Origin: Nemertoderma westbladi
Taxonomy: Eukaryota > Xenacoelomorpha > Nemertodermatida > Nemertodermatidae
NCBI GenBank assembly: GCA_032718475.1
Contig: JAUCBJ010005314.1
Location: 1 to 37,971, forward strand
Length of the DNA: 37,971 nucleotides
Direction: 5' to 3'
A program made the translations under genes and the position numbers. Under the pieces are notes generated by a model. It saw only the letters and a list, made by a program, of their open reading frames with translations, ran no database searches and was not told the DNA's origin. This document shows, piece after piece, positions 11,996-22,527 of the stretch (position 1 is the stretch's first letter; each line of letters starts with the position of its first letter).

Positions 11996-13650
11996 TTTCC
12001 TGTAAGAAATGTCTCATTGTTATTAGAGTTATCCACTACGGCATTATTAATATTAACGTTCCCATTAAACGTATTGCCATTACCCCCCCCCCCCCCCCCC
12101 CCCCCCCCCCATCCGTCCAGTCACACCAGTTTTGTGTCTGTCGTCCGGTACCTGTAAGTGGGGTATTAACAAAGGTTTCCATCACCCCTGGTTCCTCATA
12201 AATACTTCCCGAACCAGCTTCGCTCTCTGATAAACCCATTTTTCCAGTTCTAACCGGCGTTTTTGTCTCTCCTGGTACTGCATCAACCCCTTCAACCGGG
12301 CGTGCATATCATCCCTCATTCTTTTACCCGCCCTCTCTCTCTCTCTCTCTCTGTCCTCTCTAACACTCTGATCGGCTAACTCTGCCTCCCTTGCCTCTCA
12401 CTCTTTGCGCTCATTCACTTCTCTCTCAATCCTCTCAGCTTTCCTCGCTTCTCACTCTTCGCGCTCACTCATTTCTTTCTCTCCCTGTTCTCTATGCTCA
12501 CTCTTTTCCCTCTCCTCCCGTTCTCTATAGTTTCTCGCCACCCACTCTCTCGCTAGCTCCCTTTCCCTTTCTAATAACGCAGTCCCCTCGTCCAGCTGTC
12601 TCTCTAATTCCTTTTGGTCCAATGCGACCATGTCTAGCTGACATGCCAGATCTATCTCTTACCCCCTTCTTGCTTTCGCGGAGAGTGTAGTGGACTTTTC
12701 GGTTGCGACGGACTCCCGTCGCCTGTTCGTTCCACTAATTTTACCGTGCTTGCTAGTGGTCTTACTAACCGACGACACCGAATCCTCGGGGTTAAACACG
12801 GGTTCGGCGTCGTGCGGATCCGCCCATCCCACTAACTTAATTCCCCGCGCATCCACCAGATAAGGCCCTGTACACTGCACCACATGGCATTATCTCAGGT
12901 TGCCACAATTCAAACAGTTCTGTGGCGACCCCCCTCGCCCTCTCACTCGCCAGTTCCCCCTGCCCAAATCGGACTAGGTAGTGAAAATGTTTATTACACT
13001 TACCGAGTCTGTGGTACAACTTGGGCTCGTCTACTTTTCCTCCAGTCTTAGCATCTTTGAGCATCTTCCACATCGCGTTGTATCTGCATCGTAGGCGATT
13101 GCTCATCCAGACGTCTTCCTCCTGAACTTCTTGGCCTCCTCTCCTTGTCCGACGTCGTACCGTCGGCCCCACCGTTGCCGTTCTGGTGGGCCGCTCGCCG
13201 CCTGTAGCCACTGGTTGGCCGGCGACTCTGGTACTTCTCTCGTCGCTCTTGTCCCGTGCCGACTTGCGTCTCTCCTCTCTTCTCCTCATACTCGACCGCC
13301 CTCCTCCTTGACAACCAAACCGTCTCTCTTCGGCGAGTCTGGTGTGGTGGGCCGGTACCACCTCGTCACTGCCTCCCGAATCGTTTGGTCTCTATCGCTC
13401 GGGGTGCGCAGCGGGCTTTCTTCCTTCTCCAAACCTTGGGGCGTTCATTCACTCATCTCTTGTTGGTGTGTCGTTATCACAGTTCATTTTCGTCAAGTTT
13501 CGACTCGTAGAACCTAGAGGTTTTGACTGTGATGGGATCCCCGAGTTGGCGAGGGAATCCCGACCAGTGTGTGTGTGTATTTTGGGATGTACGGGTCGCC
13601 GCGTCCACTTGTTGCTGAAAGGCTTGTGGTTTCTGAAAGGCCGGAGGCCG
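11996..13650 (-). pseudogene. Decayed arginine/glutamate-rich, coiled-coil and Asn-rich gag-like coding block
   Basis: Reading leftward there are four parts. An Arg/Glu-rich basic start (RRREERRKSARDKSDERSTR, about 13280) leads into a folded-looking segment with YNAMWKMLKDAKTGGK and LYHRLGKCNKHFHYLVRFG (about 12990-13080). Next is a charged, probably coiled-coil part (LDQKELERQLDEG, LLERERELAREWVARNYRER; about 12530-12630). Last is an Asn-rich tail (about 11930-12080) ending in a stop. At least four frame changes or stops interrupt it. A (ct)n run at 12332-12352 and a 28-base C run at 12083-12110 lie within it. Together with the zinc-knuckle block at 7.6-9.4 kb it suggests a large retroelement gag, but no enzyme domain confirms this. 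Confidence 0.45.
12083..12110. repeat. Poly(C) run, 28 bases
   Basis: Uninterrupted C run inside the decayed Asn-rich coding block, giving a poly-Gly stretch on the - strand. Its length is likely to vary between alleles and reads. Confidence 0.95.
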
Positions 13651-15959
13651 AAAGAATAACTGAGTTTTATAGTTGCAGTTGTTTGTAATGTCAGAATATA
13701 ATATAGCACAATCAGTTTACAATAATAGCACGGTCAATGACGATGATGGTCAAAGCCATCTTACTTCCACACTTGGTATAAGCCAACTAAACAACAGGTA
13801 ATAAAGATAACGGTTATATTATTAACACACATGGAATATTGCTACCTACAGTTTGGCCTGGCCAATGAATGCGCATTAGTCAGATGGTCAGCTGCCCCAC
13901 CATTGGCTACTCTATTTTCCCCTCTGGCAATCCCTAACTTCTGTGTGCACGTGCTAGCTTTCTTTCACCCCCAAGATGGCTTGTAACCTGTCATCTCTCC
14001 CTAACCAATTGGCAATGTATGTTGCCCCATGCGTTGGTAGGTGACATTATATTGGTAATGTCGCTCTATAGCCAACTATAATTGGTAAATTTGCCACTTT
14101 CCCCATTTTCCGCTGGGTGGCGCAGCGAATTGGATCCGCTAACAATTATCAAATTTAAAATCAGTGCTGGCGCTGGGGTGATAATGTAAAATGCAGTGCT
14201 GGGGTGTCGGGTGTCGTTATAATGCAGTGGTGACCAAATAAACGTAGCTTCGTAGTACATTTGAGATATCAGAAATACAAAAAAAAAATTCACGTGGTTT
14301 GATTTTTTGTCACACACGTGACACTCGGTAAATGATTAATTTAATAGCATATAAATTGTCAAATAAGGGCCATTACTGCATTAACCCGATGTGTTAACAC
14401 TTCCACTCATATTCTTCCATGTGTTTCAATTAGATTGCCAATTTTTTGGTGATTTAGCAGTTCATATGAATAAATTGCGTGAGTGTTTCCAAAATGGTCC
14501 AAAAAAGAGTCCCATACTTTACTTAACGGAGGTTTTTTTTTTATCAGAAAACGCGAACTCATAATGATTTAGATCACAACATCCATTTCTCAGATAGTTT
14601 ATGGGTTGTACCGGTATCAGTGAGACTGCTACGTAAACATTTATTTGGCCAGGTTGAAAAAACTGTCATGCTGCCATGTTCCATAACGTGACAGGATGTC
14701 CCATCCTTGACATTGTGTTGGGGGCAGAAGTTAATCATGGTCTAAACAACTAAGTACTTACATTTAATTAATGGTTGGGGGCTTACCAGTCACAGATAAA
14801 CTGTAACCTACTCCTTCCCCTTAATTGACAACAGACCAAATTAATTTATTACCAAATTAACTATTTGTGGAAATGATGAGATTGTGGCAGTAGTTAAGAG
14901 TGGGATATAAGTTGGGAATGGAACAGGAGTTGGCAGTGGGAATGGACGATAAACTGAATTTAAATTCTAGTACGGAGTCGAGTTGTTTGAAGAATTTTAT
15001 GATTTGTTTTTAATTTGAAAATAAATCTCAAAATTTATAATAATTGTTTCCATGTAAATTCCTTCCTATACCATATCAATATATCCCATACATATGACAT
15101 CAAACAACTGTCTATTTACATTTTCAAATTAATTTTTTGATATAAAATAACTGTTTTCAGTTGACCATATGCAACAGTGTATCAACGTGTATCACATTGT
15201 TATTAACAGGAAAAAAACAATTAGCCTCACTTTTCACGGCAAAGTTCCCCAGAAAGTGAAAGTTTGTGTTGTCACTCTATGAAAAATTTATTTTTAGTGA
15301 CAGCAATTTTTAATTTTTCTCACCAGGAAACTTTCCACTTCGATCTGATATCTCTTGCCGGACACCTCAATACCACTATTAAACGACTGTTACTTAAAAC
15401 TTACAAGAATATGGACAGAAAGTACGAAAAAAATATTTATAAATTTCCCATAAATAACACGAAATACGTGACAAAATTATTTTTTCAATTTTTGCATTCC
15501 GGAACGTTTTTCTCAATAACGGCCAATAAATTTTTGGGGCACTTTCTGGTTTCATATGCAGAAATTATCGCTCTTTCTAACCATCACTATGGTAAATTCT
15601 CAAAGTTAATTTCAAAATTCAACAAATTTCAAAAATCACGTACAGGACATTGGTCAGATATGGTTGGCATTGACCCATATACTGCAGCAGTGCAGTACTG
15701 TATTCCTTTTACGTTTACCTGTTTTAGTAGTCAGGAAGTGTAGTAGTTTAGGTAGGCCTACAGTTTGCAGTTATATGTTCTGATGTTCAGATGTTACTGT
15801 GTTAGGCCTACTGCCACAGTACCTACTGCTGTACTGCTGCATGCGTACTGATTCAGCCAGTCAGTCCGTGATTCATCAGTCAGTCAGTTGATAGGCTACC
15901 GGTATTGTTGTTCGGTAGGTACGTTACGGTAACGGTGCGTACAGCGCTACAGACGACAC
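13651..15959. other. Intergenic region upstream of unc-18
   Basis: No conserved coding exon is visible. CCAAT-type boxes (attggc/ccaat) recur at about 13900-14080. From 14300 to 15700 the DNA is AT-rich, and a 159-codon open frame at 15264-15743 (+) has AT-driven composition and no motif. From about 15750 the sequence becomes rich in 'taggcctac', 'cagtcagt' and 'taccggta' words, which continue into unc-18 intron 1. The unc-18 promoter should be in the last kilobase or so, but I see no TATA box or other clear core element. Confidence 0.45.
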
Positions 15960-16010
15960 CCTTCCACCTTCAGCCCTTCTGCCCTTTGCAGCTTTGTATG
16001 GTACTGAAAG
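15960..16010 (+). promoter_or_regulatory. Probable 3' splice site of a 5'-UTR intron, leader and upstream ATG before the unc-18 start
   Basis: A long pyrimidine tract (about 15961-15989) ends in ttgcag, with AG at 15990-15991. It is a strong candidate acceptor, so the coding exon 1 may begin at 15992 after a non-coding exon further left. The 19-base leader contains an out-of-frame ATG at 15998 in weak context (t at -3). The true start at 16011 has an a at -3, so leaky scanning is expected. Confidence 0.45.
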
Positions 16011-16038
16011 ATGTCTCTCAAAAAGCGAGTCGGGCAAA
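16011..16038 (+). CDS. STXBP1: unc-18 coding exon 1 (start codon)
   Basis: Encodes MSLKKRVGQ plus one base of codon 10, then the donor gtaagt. The next exon completes an Arg codon, giving VGQRVLNDVI, which matches the VG-K-hDVI start of unc-18 proteins. The ATG has a purine at -3. The exon is very short but is fixed by frame and homology on both sides. Confidence 0.85.
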
Positions 16039-19000
16039 GTAAGTTCGGTACAGTCACGTTTCGGGCATCGGCCCGAACCTACCGAGACCTACCTGCCTAC
16101 AAACCTACAAATGCAATACTGGAATACAGCAGCAATCTGGCAATACAAATTTATACACATTTTTACTTATTTACGAGTTTGTACAGTGAATTTGTTCAGG
16201 CTATGGGTGATTGTATATTACCGGTACTGTATTTTTGGGTATATTTGGTTTATTATTTTGGTTACACTTGGCAGCTTTGTCAGGCTTTAACCCGGGCTCT
16301 ATCACACTACAGACTGACAGACGCCACTTTTTATATGGAAAGCACAGAAGCATACAGCGTTTTTACTCGGGTTAGCTGGTTAGGCCTACAATATGCAGAT
16401 ATGACTTGGTTTTTGGGATGTTTATAGGTCAGTAGGCCTACCGAAGGTACTGACTGGGATTAGTGGGATATTGATTTGTTTTTTAGGTTAGGGTTTGTTG
16501 GTCACTGGTCTGCTGGTCAGGCACAAACCATAATTAAATATGCCGAAATTCCACAAAATTTATTAGATTAGAGCCTCATGACTGCATGACTTATGGTTAC
16601 CGGTACTGGTAGGGTTAAATTTCTGCTTTAATTAGGGTTTGGACCTTGTAACCTGCGAGGCCCACGAGAACCGCGAAAAAATTGCGCCTCTAGAGTGTAA
16701 GAGTGATATCCACATTAACCCTAATTAAAACTGTCATGTAACCCTAACCATAAGTCATAATGTAAGAAATTTAGGAGAATTTCCGACATTATCGCCATAA
16801 GCAGATAAGGCCCGATAATGGCAATAATGTCGGAAATTCCGCTAAATTTCTTAGATTATGACTTAGGACGTAGGTCATAGGACGTCATAGGACGTAGGAT
16901 CGTAGGTCAATCGTGACATTCCTCCTATAAACGTTGTATCCTATACATTATAACCACTATCATATCCTGGTACAGCTTATAAATATAATATATAATACAT
17001 TGTAGGAGTTCTAAATGATGTGATTCGGTCTGTAAAGAAACCAGGAGAATGGCGGGTACTCATCTGCGATCGGCTCAGTATGCGGATACTGTCCTCCTGT
17101 ATAAAAATGCACGAAATACAATCTGAAGGAATCACTCGTTAGTTATTAGTTTTATTTATTTTTATATATTCACGTTACCGGTATAAGTGCCGTCGATATT
17201 TATGCAGCAGCACCGGTATTTAGTAATCGCATTATCTAGTTTGCATTTTGGTTCTATCAACTACTTTCCTTTAGTTTAGTTTGTCAACTTGTAAAATTGA
17301 CCTCTTTAATTTTCTATATTATTGCCTGAAGTTCAATTTACCATTGCGTCATTAATGCATAGCACATTATCTTGTTTGAATTTTTTTACAGCCATTAATC
17401 GGTATCTATTAAACTGACTATTAAACTATTAAACAGCACCGCCAGTCTAGTCGGTATGAAATGTATTTATCTGACCAGAACATTTTACACCTTCGTTCTA
17501 TTATGCACAATCCATTTCTAACTCATTGATTATCATTAAGGAAATTGAATTAACCATCATTTATTTATTTTATATAGTTGTTGAAGATTTGGATAAAGGC
17601 AGAGAACCTCTACCTTCTATCGAGGCTGTTTATATAATGGCGCCTTCTCAGTCGTCAGTTCGACGGTTCATGGACGACTTCCGGGATCCCCCGAACTTTA
17701 TGTACCGAGCCGCCCACGTATTCTTTACTGAAGGTTTGTAACTCAACACTTTATCTACCGTCGGCCGACATGTTCTAAGGCTGTAAGGTACAGGCCTATA
17801 TAATTATAATTAGTTACTTTATTTTACAGCTTGTCCGGACGAACTATTTAACGAGATTTCCCAGAATTCAGTCGTCTCCATAATTAAGACCCTAACAGAG
17901 ATTAACATTGCATTTCTTCCATACGAATCGCAAGTAAGTCTGCGCCGCAACCCAAATACTAAAGTATATGTTAACAACAAAGAAGCACCTAAATCAGTCC
18001 TGAAAGTTGCAGTGCACGCGATTAGTAAGGAGTAGTTGACTTGTCGGCACGGTAGCTCTCGCAACAAGCGGAGGTCATTTCATGCCAGAAAATGGGGCCA
18101 AGAGTGAAGTCCCGACTGAGAGTTATAGGGATAATTTAATTTGTATATAATATTAGTAATGAAACGACACAATAATAATGAACCTACATTATTCGGGATT
18201 AATTATGGTATATTTGCTATTTTAGATATTTTCTTTGGATACAAAGGAGATGTTTCAGTCGTTCTACAGTCCCCACAAGATCAACCAACGTAGTGTCCAT
18301 ATCGAACGCATGGCTGAACAGATAGCCACAGTGTGTGCCACCTTGGGAGAATATCCTGCGATCAGATACAGAGCGTAAGTCATCATTCTTAGAAATAATT
18401 AATTATATAGATCCACTCACGTTGCTCTTATAATAACTTATAGAGCGCCTTTCTCCTTTCTGGACTTTATTTCAATGCGTTATAAAAGATTTCACAATAA
18501 AAAATTCACTGAATTAAAAACAAAGACAACGCAAAGCTAATGGCGGAAATGAGGTAATAAAAAAGAGATGTTCTCTTAGAGTTTGGTGACATATTCCAGT
18601 TTAAGAAGACGTGTTTTGACTTTTGAGACCCTTCTTGAAGGCATTTAATGTTGGCGTACGTCGTAGGTTGAGGGGTAGAGTGTTCCTTCCATATTGTAGG
18701 AGCAGAGATCGTGAATGCCCGTTTCCCATAGTGTACAAGGCGATACCGCGGAACAGCTAGCAATCCCGCTTCACGGGATCGCAGCTGGCGAGACGGAGGG
18801 GGGTTGTGAGGTGTCAGTAGGTTTACCGAATATGATGGTGCACAGCCGTTAATACATTTGTATGTTAGGATAGCTATTTTGAACTGAATGCGGCGATTAA
18901 TCGGAAGCCAATGCAGGTCTTTAAGGACTGGAGTAATGTGATCTCTCTTCATAGTACCAGCCCGCAATCGTGCCGCCGCATTCTGTACGTATTGCAATTT

Positions 19001-22000
19001 CTTTATAAACGTAGCTGGTAGACCATAATAGAGGGAGTTGTTAATGTCCAGTTTGCTTGTAACTGTTAGGGCATGAATCAATATTTCGAGGTCGTGTCTT
19101 GACAAGTATATTACGTAATTGAAAAAATGAATCACGTACTGTTGCTGCAATTTATTTAGAAAAAGTTAAGTGTGAGTCCATTACAAACCCAATAATGCGG
19201 GCATGCGCGCTAGTGACTATTGTTTCAGCACCACACTGAACTGTCGTAGGGACCACGGGGCATCACAAACGATTCTGCAGTAGGAGTAACTCGGTCTTAT
19301 CATCATTCATCTTTAATAGGTTAGACCTCATCCGTGTCTTTATATCACGTAGATAATTCTCAGTAACTCCAACTGCAGATTCTATACATTAACTCTTAAA
19401 GGCAATATAGATTTGTGTGTTATCTGCGTAAAGATGGTAGGTTAGACCGTAAGATCGACCAATGCGAACTTCCTGCGTACGATCGGATAGATACGATCTA
19501 AACCATTCCAGGGCATTCCCATTTACTCCAATCTCGAATTCCAGGATGTGCAACAGGCACTCTTATGTTTGTGTTACCCTGTGGATCAGTAATCCCACTT
19601 CCATTACAAAATCATGGATGTTATTTATCTCGTAGGGACAATACTTTACTAACAGACGTAGCCCAGGTTGTCCAGTCGAAGTTGGACCATTACAAAGCTG
19701 ACGACCCATCGATGGGTGAGGGACCAGATCGCTCGAGATCTCAGCTCCTCATTCTAGATCGCGGATTCGATGTTGTCACCCCACTTCTACACGAACTCAC
19801 CTTCCAGGCCATGGCTTATGATCTTCTTAACATCGACAACGACGTGTACAAGTAAGTGGGAGGGGGAGGGGGGGGGGGGGGAACGACGTGTACAAGTAAG
19901 TGGGGGGGGGGGGGGGGGGGGACAACGACGTGTACAAGTAAGTGGGAGGGGGAGGGGGGGGGGGGGGCGACGTGTACAAGTAAGTGGGAGGGGGAAGGGG
20001 GGATGGAGATTCAAAATAATTTTTCGACTTGGGGTCATATATTATACAAATAAACGATGGTTATAACGATATAAAATGCTATTCTTTACTTCTGTCAACT
20101 TTTCACTGACTGAGGGGGGGGGGGGGGGGGGGTATTAAGTTCTTCAACGATCCTCGTAACAATATAGTCTGCAACTGAGAATCTGTAACTAAGAGTCTGT
20201 TTATTTTGGTAGAATATTTGATTATTTATGGGGGATGTGTATTTATTTTGGGGAAAATATGTATTTATTTTGGGGGATTATGTATTTATTTTGGGGGATT
20301 ATGTATTTATTTTTGAGGAGTATGTATTTATTTGTGGGAAAATCGCATTTATTTTGGGGGATTATGTATTTATTTTGGGGGATTATGTATTTAATTCGGG
20401 GGAAAGTGTGCTTATTTTGTGAAAATTTGTATTTATTTTGGGGGTTTTGTCATTTATTTATTTTGGGGGAATATGTATTTATTTTGGGGGATTATGTATT
20501 TATTTTGGGGAAAATTTATTTATTTTGGGGGAATTTGTATTTATTTTGGGGGAATATGTATTTATTTTGGGGGAATATGTATTTATTTTGGGGAAATATG
20601 TATTTATTTTGGGAAATTTGTATTTATTTTGGGGAAAATTTGTATTTATTTTGGGAAAATTTGTATTTATTTTGGGGGAATATGTCATTTATTTTGGGGG
20701 AATTATGTATTTATTTTGGGGGAATTTGTATTTATTTTGGGGAAATATGTATTTATTTGGGGGGAATTTGTATTTATTTTGGGGGAATTTGTATTTATTT
20801 TGGGGGAAATATGTATTTATTTTGGGGGAATATGTATTTATTTTGGGGAATATGTATTTATTGGGGAAATGTATTTATTTTGGGAAAATTTGTATTTATT
20901 TTGGGGGAAATATGTATTATTGGGAAAATGTATTATTTTGGGATTTGTATTTATTTTGGAAAATTTGTATTTATTTTGGGGAAATATGTATTTATTTGGG
21001 GGATATGTAATTTTGGGAAATTATTTATTTTGGGAAAATTTGTATTTATTTTGGGAAATTTGTATTTATTTTGGGGGAATATGTATTTATTTTGGGGAAA
21101 ATGTATTTATTTTGGGAGAATTTGTATTTATTTTGGGGGAATATGTATTTATTGGGGGAAAATGTATTTATTTTGGGAAAATTTGTATTTATTTTGGGGA
21201 AATTTGTATTTATTTTGGGAAAATTTGTATTTATTTTGGGAGAATTTGTATTTATTTTGGGGGAATATGTATTTATTTTGGGGGATTATGTAATTTTGGG
21301 GAAAATGTATTTATTTTGGGGGAATTTGTATTTATTTTGGGGAAATATGTATTTATTTGGGGGAATTATGTATTTATTTTGGGGAAATTTGTATTTATTT
21401 TGGGGGAATTTGTATTTATTTTGGGGATTGTATTATTGGGGAAAATGTATTTATTTTGGGGGAATTTGTATTTATTTTGGGGAAATATGTATTTATTTGG
21501 GGGAATTTGTATTTATTTTGGGGAAATTTGTATTTATTTTGGGGGAATTTGTATTTATTTTGGGGAAATTTGTATTTATTTTGGGGAAATTTGTATTTAT
21601 TTTGGGGGAATATGTATTTATTTTGGGGGGAATATGTGTATTTATTTTGGGGAAATTTATGTATTTATTTTGGGGGAATATGTATTTACTTTGGGGATTG
21701 TATTATTGGGATGTATTTATTTTGGGAAAATTTGTATTTATTTGGGGAGAATTTGTATTTATTTTGGGGAAATATGTATTTATTTTGGGGGATTATGTAT
21801 TTATTTTTGGGAAAATGTATTTATTTGGGGAAATTGTATTTATTTTGGCGGAATTTGTATTTATTTTGGGGGGTTATGTACACTGAAAAAACTAAGTAAC
21901 GGTTTTTATTTTAAACTTGTAGTTTCCAATTGTAACCACCAGTTTGATAAAATTAACCTATAATTATGACAGTGCACCTCAGGTTTAAATCCATCAACCT

Positions 22001-22492
22001 TGAAATACCAAATAAACCGGCAGTTTGACAATTGCGAAACTGGAACTTCAAAAAACTGCTGGTTATAATAGTACAAAACAGGAGTTTTAAATATAAGTTA
22101 AAAAACCCAAGTATTTTGAATATTGTCCACCAGTGGTTTTACAATTGAAAAAAATAACCATTGATGACTTTATTAAGAACCACGGAGAGTAAAAACCTGT
22201 GGTTTATAGTTAATAACGCTGAAAGAAAAATAATTTGGGCTATGGGAAAAAAACTATATTACGAATTATAAATGCAATTATCATGCATGATACTGTATAA
22301 CGAATTTAAATTGTTAGCGGTGGTTTAATTCATAAACTACGTAACGCTATTTTGGTCAATTTATTAAACCCCACCGTTTTTTGTGGCACACCAAAACTAC
22401 GATATGACCACAATATGAATTGCAACGCAACGTACATACAGTGCATTTTTGTGATTTCCTTTTATACGTAACATAACGATTCGTCATACACC

Positions 22493-22527
<35 letters not shown>

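Noticed and set aside
15264-15743. 159-codon open frame on the + strand upstream of unc-18
   Set aside because: Strongly AT-driven composition (Lys, Phe, Asn), no motif, no match to the expected unc-18 start. It looks like a chance frame.
16011-16427. 138-codon open frame starting at 16011 read straight through
   Set aside because: Only the first 28 bases are coding. A gtaagt donor at 16039 and the family match of the spliced product show that the rest is intron 1.
20235-21963. Frames of 352 and 514 codons resembling a hydrophobic repeat membrane protein
   Set aside because: The DNA is a minisatellite whose unit lacks stops in all + frames; three frames are open at once and units are out of register.
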